Source of the DNA: RPQJ01 sp963846885
Lineage (GTDB): Bacteria; Pseudomonadota; Gammaproteobacteria; Steroidobacterales; Steroidobacteraceae
Direction of reading: 5' to 3'
NCBI GenBank assembly: GCA_963846885.1
Contig: CAWJXS010000011.1
Location: forward strand, 22,400 to 86,399
Length of the DNA stretch: 64,000 nucleotides
Shown: positions 40,722 to 49,899 of the stretch, piece by piece
Layout of the letters: every line of letters begins with the position of its first letter
Position numbering within the stretch: the stretch's first letter is position 1
Translations under genes and position numbers: made by a program
The notes under the pieces: model-generated
Told to the model about the DNA's origin: nothing
Databases searched by the model: none
Seen by the model: only the letters and a program-made list of their open reading frames with translations

Positions 40722-41105
40722 ATGCGCACGCGCGACTGCATGCCGGCCGAACTGCGGGCGGCGCTGACCGACGTCTTCGGCGACTCCGTCGACGACGTCG
40801 AGCTGCGCGAGCACTCGTGGTTCGCGAAGCTGCACGGCCACGCCACCGCAACCACGCGTCGCAACACCATCTACCTGCGCGGATCGGCCGCAGACTTCTT
40901 CGCCCATCCAGAGCTGATGCTGCACGAATACTTCCACGTCCTGCGGCAGTGGAACCGCGGCCGCATGAACGTGCTCGACTACCTGCTCGAGTGGCGCCGC
41001 CGCGGCTACTGGAACAACCGGTACGAGCGCCAGGCCCGCCGCTTTACCCGGCTGCGGCTCGCTGCCTTCCACGCTGCGCTGGCCCGCCCGGGCCAGGCGG
41101 CGTAG
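40722..41105 (+). CDS. Small HExxH (DUF4157-like) protein
   Basis: This 127-residue protein starts at 40722, immediately after the WS/DGAT stop. It has the zinc-binding-like motif HEYFH (68-72) in LMLHEYFHVLRQWNRG, preceded by a DUF4157-like pattern (LRAALTDVFGDSVDDVELRE ... NTIYLRG). The second half is short and arginine-rich (LLEWRRRGYWNNRYERQARRFTRL). Family resemblance is moderate. It may be a small metalloprotein or an inactive relative. Coupling to the WS/DGAT gene is inferred from the 1-bp spacing. Confidence 0.7.
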   Translation: MRTRDCMPAELRAALTDVFGDSVDDVELREHSWFAKLHGHATATTRRNTIYLRGSAADFFAHPELMLHEYFHVLRQWNRGRMNVLDYLLEWRRRGYWNNRYERQARRFTRLRLAAFHAALARPGQAA

Positions 41106-41126
41106 GGCCAGTGACAGAGCAGTGAC

Positions 41127-43056
41127 ATGACGCGCGCCGCCGAATTCTTCGACGTGATCGTGGTCGGTGGCGGCCATGCCGGCACCGAAGCCGCGCTCGC
41201 CTCGGCGCGACGCGGTGCGCGCACGTTGCTCGTCACGCAGAGCATCGAAGCGCTGGGCCAGATGAGCTGCAACCCGGCCATCGGCGGCATCGGCAAGGGT
41301 CACCTGGTGCGCGAGATCGACGCGCTCGGCGGCGCCATGGCTCGTGCCATCGACCAGCGCAGGCATCCAGTTCCGCACGCTCAATGCGAGCAAAGGTCCG
41401 GCGGTGCGCGCCACCCGCGCGCAGGCCGATCGCACGCTCTATCGCAGGGCGATCCGCGCGATCGTCGAGAACCAGCCGAACCTGTCGCTGTTCCAGGCCG
41501 AGGTGGCCGACTTGGCGCTAGAGCACGGCCGCGTGGCAGGCGTCGTCACTGCGGTCGGCCTCGAGTTCGCGGCGCGTGCCGTCGTGCTCACCGTGGGCAC
41601 GTTCCTCGGCGGCAAGATTCATGTCGGGCTCGAGCAGTCGCCCGGTGGTCGCGCCGGTGATCCGCCCTCGAATCGGCTCGCCGAACGGCTGCGTGCGCTG
41701 CCGCTGCGTGTTGGACGCCTCAAGACCGGCACGCCTCCGCGCATCGATGGGCGCTCGATCGACTACGCCGGACTGATGGTGCAGGCCGGCGATGAGCCGA
41801 TGCCGGTATTTTCGTTCCTCGGTCGCCGATCCGAGCATCCGCGACAAGTGTGTTGTCACATCACGGCCACCAACGCGCAGACGCACGAGCTGATCCGCGC
41901 CGGCACGGACCGCTCGCCGATGTTCACGGGTGTGATCGAAGGGGTGGGCCCGCGCTATTGCCCGTCGGTCGAAGACAAGGTCGTGCGTTTTGCCGACAAG
42001 GCTTCGCACCAGATCTTCATCGAGCCCGAGGGCCTCGACACGCACGAGATCTACCCGAACGGCATCTCGACCAGCCTGCCTTTCGACGTGCAGCAGGCGT
42101 TCGTCCGCAGCATCAAGGGCTTCGAGCGCGCGCACATCACGCGGCCTGGATACGCCATCGAGTACGACTTCTTCGACCCCCGCGACCTGCACCCGACGCT
42201 CGAGACCAAGCACATACCAGGGCTGTATTTCGCAGGGCAGATCAACGGCACCACGGGATACGAGGAGGCCGCGGCGCAGGGCCTGCTCGCAGGCATCAAT
42301 GCGAGCCTGCAGGTGCAGGAGCGCGAGCCTTGGTGGCCTACACGCGGCGATGCGTACATCGGTGTCATGGTCGACGACCTCATCACACGCGGGGCGCCCG
42401 AACCGTACCGCATGTTCACGAGCCGCGCGGAATACCGCCTGACGCTGCGCGAGGACAATGCCGACCTGCGCCTCACCCCGGCAGGCCGCGAACTGGGGTT
42501 GGTCGACGACGAGCGCTGGGAGCTGTTCGAGCGCAAGCGCGCGGCGGTCGACGTCGAACTGGCGCGGCTGAACGATGCCTGGGTGCGTCCAGGCACGCCG
42601 GCGGCGGCGGAACTCGAAGCCGTGATCGGCGCATCGCTGTCGCGCGAGCAGCGTGGCTTCGAACTGCTGCGACGGCCCGAGGTTCCTTACGCGGCGCTCG
42701 ATGCCGCGCTCGGCGGCGGTACCGACGACTGGCGCGACGACGAGCGGCTCGCGGTGCAGGTGCCCCTGCAGGTGGACGTGCAGGCGAAGTACATGGGGTA
42801 CATCGATCGGCAGCACGACGAGATCGAGCGGCAGCGACGCAGCGAGGACACCGTGCTGCCGGAGTCGCTCGACTACACCCAGGTGCGGGGCCTGTCGCAC
42901 GAAGTGCGGCAGAAACTGGCACAGCAGCGGCCGACCACACTCGGCCAGGCCGCTCGCATCCCCGGGCTCACACCCGCGGCGATCTCGATCCTGCTGATCC
43001 ACCTGAAGCGCCGGCACGATCCGGCCGCACCTACACGGGTGGGCGGCACCGGGTAA
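41127..43056 (+). CDS. mnmG: tRNA uridine-5-carboxymethylaminomethyl modification enzyme MnmG (one frameshift as read)
   Basis: This FAD enzyme is the partner of MnmE in wobble-uridine modification. The N-terminal dinucleotide fold is DVIVVGGGHAGTEAALASAR, with MSCNPAIGGIGKGHL following. The body carries LKTGTPPRIDGRSIDY and PGLYFAGQINGTTGYEEAAAQG, and the C-terminal helical region has YTQVRGLSHEVRQKL. The frame breaks at about 41358, where one extra base in CAGCGCAGG splits ARAIDQ from AGIQFRTLNASKGPAV. Without it the protein is 642 residues, near the usual 630. The break is most likely a sequence error. Confidence 0.95.
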
Positions 43057-43089
43057 GATCGCGCGCAGTTGCGCACGAGGTCTTTCCGC

Positions 43090-44790
43090 ATGCTGCCGCC
43101 GTCTTCCGTCCGCTCGGTCCCTCGGTCGTTACCCATGCGTGCCGCGTGGGCGGCCGGACTGTGCGCAGCGCTGCTCTTGCTCGCGGGCTGCGGCAAGGGC
43201 AACGACGAGCGTTCAGCCGCGGGCGGCGCCGACCCGACCGGCAGCCAGGTGCCGTCCGATTTCGACCCGAAGGTCCTGCGGCGGGGTAACGGCCCAGAGC
43301 CCGACACGCTCGATCCACAGGTCGCGCGCACCGAAGGCGCCTTCCACATCCTGCGCGACGCATTCGAAGGTCTTACGGCAGTCGGCAGCGACGGTGCACC
43401 GGTGCCGGCGGCCGCGGCTTCGTGGACCATGGCGCCGGACGGACTGGAGTATCGCTTCACGCTGCGCGAGGGTTTGCGCTGGTCCAACGGCGACGTGCTC
43501 ACCGCTGCCGATTTCGTGCGCGGCATGCGCCGGCTGGTCGATCCAGCGACCGCGTCGCCGTACGCGCAGATGCTCGATCCGGTGGTGAACGCGGCAGCGA
43601 TCACGCGTGGTGAGAAGAAGCCCGAGGAACTCGGCGTGAGCGCACCCGACGACCGCACCGTCCTGATCCGGCTCGCGACGCCGGCGCCCTATCTGCTGGG
43701 ACTGCTGTCGCAGCCGGGGACCTTCCCGGTGCACGGGCCGTCGCTTGCGGCAAACGGCGCGGAATATGCACGACCCGGCAAACTCGTATCGAACGGCGCC
43801 TTCGTGCTGGACGACTGGGTGCTCGGCTCGCACGTCGTCCTGCGTCGCAACCCGCATTACTGGAACGACGCTGCCACGCGGCTCGACGCGGTGCATTTCG
43901 TGCACATCGCCGACGCCGGCACCGAACTGCGCCAGTACCGCGCCGGCCAACTCGATTACACGTACGTCGTGCCGGCGCCGCAGTTCCAGTGGATCAAGCA
44001 GAACCTGCCGGACGAGTTGCACGTCGCGCCGCAGCTCAGCGTCTATTACTACGGCTTCAACCTGTCGCGCCCGCCGTTCAAGGACAACCCCAAGTTGCGC
44101 CGCGCGCTGTCGATGGCCATCGACCGCGACAAGCTGACCACGGCGGTGACCGGGGTGGGCGAGGCGCCCGCCTATGGCTGGGTGCCGCGCGGTGTCTGGA
44201 ACTACACCCCGCAGCAGTTCGACTACGCGAGCAAGCCGTACGCCGAAAGGGTCGCGGAGGCCCGCCGCCTGTACCGGGAAGCGGGGTATTCGGCGGACAA
44301 GCCGTTGCAGATCGAGCTGCGCTACAACTCGGGCGACCAGCACAACCGGCTGGCGGTTGCGGTTGCCGCCATGTGGAAGGAGGCCCTGGGCGTCGAGACG
44401 ACGCTCTACGCCGAGGAATTCCGCGCGCTGCTGCAGAGCATCCAGGCCCGCGAGGACACGCAGGTCTTCCGGTCCAGCTGGGTCGGCGATTTCAACGATG
44501 CCTACACCTTCGCGCAGCTGCTCGAGTCGCGCTTCGGCCTGAACCTGACCGGCTATTCCAACCCCCGCTACGACAGCCTGCTGGCCGCCGCGGTACGGCA
44601 GGCAGACCCTGCGTTGCGCCGGGCTGCACTGGAGGAGGCGGAGCGCGTGATGCTGGCGGACCACCCCGTCCTGCCGCTCTACTTTTACGTCAACAAGCAC
44701 CTGATCAAGCCATGGGTGCAGGGGTGGACCGACAACGTCATGAACGTCCTCTACAGCAAGGACATCTACCTGGCGGCGCCGGCCGCCTGA
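43090..44790 (+). CDS. Peptide ABC transporter substrate-binding lipoprotein (OppA/DppA family)
   Basis: This is a protein of about 566 residues; an ATG at 43135 (MRAAWAAGL) gives a tidier signal peptide and is a real alternative. The lipobox LLLAGC anchors it to the envelope. The mature part is a family 5 solute-binding protein: LRRGNGPEPDTLDPQVARTEG at the start, the signature LRWSNGDVLTAADFVRGMRRLVDPA, then FKDNPKLRRALSMAIDRDKL, and a C-terminal lobe with ADHPVLPLYFYVNKHLI. It would bind oligopeptides for import. No permease or ATPase genes are adjacent. Confidence 0.9.
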   Translation: MLPPSSVRSVPRSLPMRAAWAAGLCAALLLLAGCGKGNDERSAAGGADPTGSQVPSDFDPKVLRRGNGPEPDTLDPQVARTEGAFHILRDAFEGLTAVGSDGAPVPAAAASWTMAPDGLEYRFTLREGLRWSNGDVLTAADFVRGMRRLVDPATASPYAQMLDPVVNAAAITRGEKKPEELGVSAPDDRTVLIRLATPAPYLLGLLSQPGTFPVHGPSLAANGAEYARPGKLVSNGAFVLDDWVLGSHVVLRRNPHYWNDAATRLDAVHFVHIADAGTELRQYRAGQLDYTYVVPAPQFQWIKQNLPDELHVAPQLSVYYYGFNLSRPPFKDNPKLRRALSMAIDRDKLTTAVTGVGEAPAYGWVPRGVWNYTPQQFDYASKPYAERVAEARRLYREAGYSADKPLQIELRYNSGDQHNRLAVAVAAMWKEALGVETTLYAEEFRALLQSIQAREDTQVFRSSWVGDFNDAYTFAQLLESRFGLNLTGYSNPRYDSLLAAAVRQADPALRRAALEEAERVMLADHPVLPLYFYVNKHLIKPWVQGWTDNVMNVLYSKDIYLAAPAA

Positions 44791-44893
44791 GGATTGCGTC
44801 ACAGATCATGCGCGTGGAGACCGGGGAAGGTTGAGGCGGCGCGCGCCGCTTGCGACGATCCATCACTGAGAAAAAGATGGTTCGCACACACCC

Positions 44894-45184
44894 ATGACCT
44901 GGTTCGTCGTCTTTGCCCTTTCCGCGTTCGGCCTCTGGTACTGGCGGCATTACTCCGTGCAGCAGCGCGACCAGGAGAGTGCAGCCTCGCCGCAGCGCAT
45001 GGGCGAGCGCTTCATCGGGCAGGTCGTGACCGTGCCGAAGGGCATTGCCAATGGCGCAGGGCTGGTCCAGATCGGTCCCCAGAAATGGGCGCTGCGCGGC
45101 CCCGACGTGCCCGCAGGCGGCTCGGTGCGCATCACGGGCATCGACGGCCGGGTGCTGATCGTCGACCGCATGCCAAGCCGCTGA
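44894..45184 (+). CDS. Short NfeD-like membrane protein
   Basis: This 96-residue protein has one N-terminal membrane segment (MTWFVVFALSAFGLWYW), a short linker, and a C-terminal OB-fold-like domain (IGQVVTVPKGIANGAGLVQI ... GGSVRITGIDGRVLIVDRM) that matches the NfeD C-terminal domain pattern. Full NfeD proteins have more membrane helices and usually a stomatin partner; neither is seen here. Function is unknown, possibly membrane-domain organisation. Confidence 0.72.
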   Translation: MTWFVVFALSAFGLWYWRHYSVQQRDQESAASPQRMGERFIGQVVTVPKGIANGAGLVQIGPQKWALRGPDVPAGGSVRITGIDGRVLIVDRMPSR

Positions 45185-45284
45185 AGCGGTACGTCGGTAT
45201 TAGAAAATACCGATCAATCGACCAGCAATATATAACTGATCAGGCTATTTAATAAATTTAGCTTGATAGTTTGTAGCGACCCAT

Positions 45285-46022
45285 TCAGGGCAGCTGCAGT
45301 TCGAATTGCGCGCTGACGCTGGCGCGGAATTTCATCTCCGACGCCTGATACGACTGATCCGCCGCATCCGCCATCGGCGGTGCGGCAGCCACCATGGCGC
45401 GCTCCGCATACATCGGCATGGGCGGCGAGCCACCGCTGGCGCTCAGGCTTTGCACCGGGCCGAGCTTCACGCCCGCCGCGCGGGCCAGCGTGTCGGCATT
45501 GAGGCGGGCGTCCTGCACCGCCTTGGTCAGCGCCTCGCGTTCCAGCTCGTCGCGTCGCGACGAGTCCAGCCGCGCTCCGCCCACCTGGTTGGCGCCCGCC
45601 GAGACCGCCTTCTCGAGCAGGCTGCCCAGCCGGTCGAGATCGTGCAGTTCGACGTCGAGCTGCCGGTTCACGAGGTACCCCTGCAGCACCTGCTTCTGGG
45701 TCTTCTCGTCCCAGCGGTAATCCGGCTGGACCTGCAGGCGCGTCGAGTCGACGTGCTTGGGATCGATCTTGAGTTCGCGGGTCAGGGCCAGCAGGCGCTC
45801 GACGGCCGCATTGACCTCGGCCCGCGCATCGTTGAGCGCCGGCCTGCGGGCTTCGACGCCGAGCGTCACGTAAGCCATGTCGGGCTGGGCCTTGACCTCG
45901 CCGGTCCCCGAGACGCTCACCAGTCGCTGGGGGGTGTCCGCGGCTGCGGCCGTCCCGGCGCCAAGAAACACCGCGGCCGCAATCAGCGCCATCGAGGTAA
46001 GGGGGTGTGCCTTCTGGGTCAT
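45285..46022 (-). CDS. SIMPL-domain (DUF541) periplasmic protein
   Basis: This 245-residue protein has a Sec signal peptide (ending GTAAAADT). The SIMPL/DUF541 pattern is clear: LVSVSGTGEVKAQPDMAYVTLGVEA at the start, the central LDSSRRDELEREALTKAVQDAR helix, and RAAGVKLGPVQSLSASGG. The family is periplasmic and is implicated in oxidative stress tolerance in E. coli (YggE), but the mechanism is not established. It is convergent with the NfeD-like gene across a 100-bp AT-rich gap. Confidence 0.88.
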   Translation of the reverse strand: MTQKAHPLTSMALIAAAVFLGAGTAAAADTPQRLVSVSGTGEVKAQPDMAYVTLGVEARRPALNDARAEVNAAVERLLALTRELKIDPKHVDSTRLQVQPDYRWDEKTQKQVLQGYLVNRQLDVELHDLDRLGSLLEKAVSAGANQVGGARLDSSRRDELEREALTKAVQDARLNADTLARAAGVKLGPVQSLSASGGSPPMPMYAERAMVAAAPPMADAADQSYQASEMKFRASVSAQFELQLP

Positions 46023-46190
46023 GGAGCGAATCCTTTTACCGCGTAGGAGACGAAGTCTAAGCCACCTGCGGCCCTGGCCGGTGGGCTCTCCATTCGACTC
46101 GCCATACCATTTTTATTAACATGCCCGACCCTTCGGTCGCCCCGGGCGGCCCCAGCCAAAACGACGACGATGATTCCGCAGGAGTGGTAC

Positions 46191-46817
46191 ATGACCCCGA
46201 GATCGGCCTGGCTCGCCCTGAGCCTGACCTTCGCGCTGCTCGCCCCGGGCCTGGCGCAGGCCGCTGATGCCGCGCGCGGCGCCAAGCTGGCCTACACGTG
46301 CCATGGCTGCCACGGCATCCCGAACTACAAGAACGCCTATCCGATCTACAACGTGCCGAAGCTGGGTGGCCAGCACGCCGCGTACATGGTTGCCGCGCTC
46401 AAGGAATACAAGGCGCAGGACCGCGCGCATCCCACGATGCATGCGCAGGCTGCGAACCTTTCCGACGCGGACATGGCCGATATCGCCGCCTACCTCGCGG
46501 GCACCGAGCTGAAACCCACGGGCCGCGCCGTCGGCACCGCGCCCAAGGCCAGCCAGACCTGCGTCGCCTGCCATGGCAACGACGGCGTGGGCATCCTGCC
46601 GGAATACCCCAACCTCGCCGGGCAGCACGAGGATTACCTCCTCAACGCGCTGCGCAACTACAAGAGCGGCGTGCGCAAGAACGCGATCATGGCGGGCATG
46701 GCCGCGGCGCTGACCGAGCAGGACATCAAGGAGCTGGCGAAGTACTACTCCTCGCAACGTCCCGGCCTGTGCGCCACCGACGAGATTCGCAAGGCGGGTA
46801 AGTGCAAGGGACAGTGA
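46191..46817 (+). CDS. Cytochrome c4 (diheme)
   Basis: This 208-residue periplasmic electron carrier starts at MTPRSAWLAL (46191); an ATG seven codons upstream is possible. The signal peptide ends at AQA-AD. Two heme attachment sites are present: CHGCH (first domain) and CVACH (second domain). Each is followed by the conserved NVPKLGGQHAAYMVAALKEY or NLAGQHEDYLLNALRNYK and a Met ligand region (HPTMHAQAANLSDADMADIAAY and NAIMAGMAAALTEQDIKELA). The two tandem cytochrome c domains are typical of c4, which passes electrons to terminal oxidases. A strong terminator follows. Confidence 0.9.
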   Translation: MTPRSAWLALSLTFALLAPGLAQAADAARGAKLAYTCHGCHGIPNYKNAYPIYNVPKLGGQHAAYMVAALKEYKAQDRAHPTMHAQAANLSDADMADIAAYLAGTELKPTGRAVGTAPKASQTCVACHGNDGVGILPEYPNLAGQHEDYLLNALRNYKSGVRKNAIMAGMAAALTEQDIKELAKYYSSQRPGLCATDEIRKAGKCKGQ

Positions 46818-46851
46818 TTTTGCCGTGATTCCTGAGGCATGAGCTCATTCG

Positions 46852-46886
46852 AAGAAGGCCGGGTACCCCCCGGCCTTCTTGTTTTC
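46852..46886 (+). terminator. Intrinsic terminator after cytochrome c4
   Basis: A perfect 12-bp stem (AAGAAGGCCGGG / CCCGGCCTTCTT) with a 5-base loop is followed by GTTTTC, 35 bp after the cytochrome stop codon. It is the clearest intrinsic terminator in the window. Confidence 0.85.
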
Positions 46887-46934
46887 GGGGCCCCGGAGCC
46901 GCACGCTTCGGTTCCCCCGCTGCCCTGACGATGA

Positions 46935-47918
46935 ATGATGACGACGACTGTCGCCCACCCCGCCCCGACGCCCGCGCGCGTTGCCCAACCCCTGGGCGAC
47001 GGCCTGTACCTGATCGATACGGACTACGTACGACCGGGACTGGCCGCCAGCCACCTGATCGTCGATCACGGGCGCGCGGCTTTCGTCGACACGGGCCCGG
47101 GACCGGCCGCGCCCAAGTTGCTTGCGGCGCTCGATGAGGTCGGCATCGACCGCGCCGACGTCGACTACCTGTTCCTGACCCACGTGCACCTGGACCATGC
47201 CGGCGGGGCCGGCCAGATGATGCGGGCACTGCCGAACGCCAAGGCTGTGCTGCATCCCCGGGGGGCGCCGCATCTCGTCGATCCATCCAAGCTGATTGCG
47301 GGCACGATCGCGGTGTACGGCGAGGCGAACTACGCCCAGATGTACGGCGAGCTGCTGCCGATCCCGTCCGAGCGTGTGCTGCTCGTGAACGACGGGCTGC
47401 GGCTGAAACTCGGCCAGCGCACGTTCGAGTTCATCGATGCGCCCGGTCACGCCAAGCATCACCACTGCCCGATCGACCTCGATTATCGCGACGTGTACGC
47501 GGGCGACAACTTCGGCATCTGCTACCGCGAGTTCGACACGGCGGCGGGCCCGTTCATGCTGCCGACCACCACGCCGGTGCACTTCGAGCCCGACCTGCTG
47601 CACCACACGATCGACCGCCTGCTGTCGTACCGGCCGCGGCGGATCGTGCAGACGCACTTCGGCCCGGTCTACGACATCGAGCGGCTCGCACGCGACCTGC
47701 ACGCGGACCTCGATGCGCTGGTGGGCATGGCTCAGCGCCATTCGACGGCGCCCGACCGGGCGCAGCGGATCCGCACCGAGATGTTCGATTACTTCAGCGA
47801 CCGACTGGATGAGCACGGCTACCAGGGCGACCTGGCCCGGCGGCACGAGTTCATCGACGAGGACGTCAACCTCAATACACAGGGACTCGAAGTCTGGTTG
47901 TCCCGGAGCGCCGCGTGA
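46935..47918 (+). CDS. MBL-fold metallohydrolase
   Basis: This 327-residue metallo-beta-lactamase-fold hydrolase has the zinc signature THVHLDHAGG near residue 80 and later metal ligands in APGHAKHHHCPID and VQTHFGPV. No signal peptide is present, so it is cytoplasmic. Substrates of such enzymes range from thioesters to lactones and cannot be chosen here. The stop overlaps the GTG that may start the following AcuI-like gene, so the two are probably cotranscribed. Confidence 0.88.
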   Translation: MMTTTVAHPAPTPARVAQPLGDGLYLIDTDYVRPGLAASHLIVDHGRAAFVDTGPGPAAPKLLAALDEVGIDRADVDYLFLTHVHLDHAGGAGQMMRALPNAKAVLHPRGAPHLVDPSKLIAGTIAVYGEANYAQMYGELLPIPSERVLLVNDGLRLKLGQRTFEFIDAPGHAKHHHCPIDLDYRDVYAGDNFGICYREFDTAAGPFMLPTTTPVHFEPDLLHHTIDRLLSYRPRRIVQTHFGPVYDIERLARDLHADLDALVGMAQRHSTAPDRAQRIRTEMFDYFSDRLDEHGYQGDLARRHEFIDEDVNLNTQGLEVWLSRSAA

Positions 47919-47920
47919 AC

Positions 47921-48916
47921 ATGCCGAAAACTTTCCGTGCCTACCGTGTTCACCGCGCCGACGGCAAGATATCCGCCCGCTTCGATGACGTGACCCTGGA
48001 CGACCTCACGCCCGGCGATGTCGTCGTGCGCGTGACGTATTCCGACATCAACTACAAAGACGCGCTGGCCGCGACCGGTACGGCACCGATCCTGCGCAAG
48101 TACCCGCTGGCCGGCGGCATCGACCTCGCTGGCGAGGTCGTAACCTCCGCCGACCCGCGTTACACGCCAGGACAGCAGGTGCTGGTGACCGGCTGCGGTC
48201 TCAGCGAGACGCAGGACGGTGGTTACGCGGAGTACTCCCGCCTGCAGGGCGACTGGGTCATTCCGCTGCCCGAGGGCCTGACGGACGCCGACGCGATGAA
48301 GCTCGGCACCGCGGGTTTCACGGCGGCGCTCGCAATCCATCGCATGGAACAGAACGGCCAGACTCCCGCACGGGGCCCAGTCGTCGTGACGGGTGCGACG
48401 GGCGGCGTCGGCAGCCTGGCGGTCAACATGCTGGCTGGGCGCGGCTACGAAGTGGTCGCCGTCTCGGGCAAAACCGAGGCCGATGGGTACCTGCGCGAAA
48501 TCGGTGCCACGAAAATCCTGCGTCGGCAGGAAATCAACCTGGGCTCGAAGCCGATGGAAGCAGCGCAATGGGCTGGCGCGATCGACAACGTCGGCGGCGA
48601 ACTGCTCACCTGGCTGACCCGCACGGTCGATTACGGCGGCAACATCGCGAGCATCGGCCTCGCGGGCAGCCACGAACTGCACACTACGGTGATGCCGTTC
48701 ATCCTGCGGGGCGTGAACCTGCTCGGCATCAACTCCGTGGCCACGCCGCGCGAGCTGCGGCTCGACGTCTGGCGTCGCATCGCGAGCGACTTGCGGCCGT
48801 CCGCACTCGATCGGATCGCCGACAAGACCGTCGCCTTCGCCGACCTGCCGCAGCAGTTCGACGACTACATCCAGGGCCGCGTTACCGGCCGAACCATCGT
48901 CAAGATCGCAGACTAG
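47921..48916 (+). CDS. acuI: AcuI/YhdH-type NADPH-dependent acrylyl-CoA reductase or quinone oxidoreductase
   Basis: This 331-residue medium-chain dehydrogenase starts at MPKTFRAYRV (ATG 47921; a GTG at 47915 overlaps the upstream stop). Family signs are VTYSDINYKDALAATG near the N-terminus, the YAEYSRLQGDWVIPLPEGLT loop, the NADP site VTGATGGVGSLAVNML, and GVNLLGINSVATP. The AcuI/YhdH subgroup reduces acrylyl-CoA to propionyl-CoA, a link to the methylcitrate genes 5 kb downstream. The family call is firm, the exact substrate less so. cysD begins 10 bp downstream. Confidence 0.82.
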   Translation: MPKTFRAYRVHRADGKISARFDDVTLDDLTPGDVVVRVTYSDINYKDALAATGTAPILRKYPLAGGIDLAGEVVTSADPRYTPGQQVLVTGCGLSETQDGGYAEYSRLQGDWVIPLPEGLTDADAMKLGTAGFTAALAIHRMEQNGQTPARGPVVVTGATGGVGSLAVNMLAGRGYEVVAVSGKTEADGYLREIGATKILRRQEINLGSKPMEAAQWAGAIDNVGGELLTWLTRTVDYGGNIASIGLAGSHELHTTVMPFILRGVNLLGINSVATPRELRLDVWRRIASDLRPSALDRIADKTVAFADLPQQFDDYIQGRVTGRTIVKIAD

Positions 48917-48925
48917 AGCAGCAGC

Positions 48926-49899
48926 ATGAGTACCAAGACCCCGGCGAAGCCGGTTACGTCGCTCGCCGCGGCGGCCGCGGACAAACCCCTCGTGACCCCC
49001 GCGCGGCTCACGCACCTGCAGCGCCTCGAGGCGGAAAGCATCGAGATCATGCGCGAGGTGGTCGCCGAGTGCGAAAAGCCGGTCATGCTGTATTCGATCG
49101 GCAAGGACAGTGCCGCGATGCTGCACGTGGCGCTGAAGGCGTTTTACCCGGCGCCGCCCCCGTTCCCGCTGCTGCACGTGGACACGCTCTGGAAGTTCAA
49201 GGCGATGTACGAGCTGCGCGCGCAGATCACGCAGAAATACAACCTGCAGCTGATCGTGCACACCAACGCCGACGGCGTCGCGCAGGGCATCAACCCGTTC
49301 ACGCACGGCTCGGCGATCCATACCGACGTCATGAAGACGCAGGCCTCAAGCAGGCACTGGACATGCACGGGTTCGATGCCGCCTTCGGCGGCGCACGGCG
49401 CGACGAGGAAAAGAGCCGCGCCAAGGAGCGAGTGTTCTCGTTCCGGGCCGCGCAGCACCGCTGGGATCCGAAGAACCAGCGGCCCGAACTCTGGTCGCTC
49501 TACAACACGCGCAAGCACAAGGGCGAGAGCATCCGCGTGTTCCCGATGTCCAACTGGACCGAGCTCGACATCTGGCAGTACATCTATCTCAACGACATTC
49601 CCATCGTGCCGCTGTATTTCGCCGCCGAACGCCCGGTGGTCGAGCGCAATGGGACGCTGATCATGGTCGACGACGACCGCATGCCGCTGCACCCGGGCGA
49701 GAAGCCGATGCTGAAGAAGGTGCGATTCCGCACGCTCGGCTGCTATCCGCTGACCGGCGCCATCGAGAGCGAGGCCGACACGCTCACCGCCATCATCCAG
49801 GAAATGCTGCTCACGACGACGTCGGAACGACAGGGCCGCATGATCGACCATGACCAGTCGGCCTCGATGGAGAAGAAGAAGCAGGAGGGGTACTTCTAA
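48926..49899 (+). CDS. cysD: Sulfate adenylyltransferase small subunit CysD (one frameshift as read)
   Basis: CysD makes adenosine 5'-phosphosulfate from ATP and sulfate with the CysN GTPase. The PP-loop is MLYSIGKDSAAMLH; further signs are HVDTLWKFKAMYE and FSFRAAQHRWDPKNQRPELW. One base is missing near 49343: the text reads ACGCAGGCCTC where ACGCAGGGCCTC would keep TQGLKQALDMHGFDA in frame. Corrected, the protein has 324 residues, with an N-terminal Ala/Thr/Pro-rich extension of about 25 residues. Its stop overlaps the cysNC start by one base, so the pair is translationally coupled. Confidence 0.93.

Noticed and set aside
45185..45284. AT-rich 100 bp between the NfeD-like and SIMPL genes as a mobile-element scar or origin
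   Set aside because: Only AT richness is visible; no inverted ends or direct repeats. It is likely a shared terminator region for convergent genes.
46845..47846. Long minus-strand frame opposite the MBL hydrolase
   Set aside because: Antisense shadow; the plus-strand protein has the zinc signature THVHLDH.
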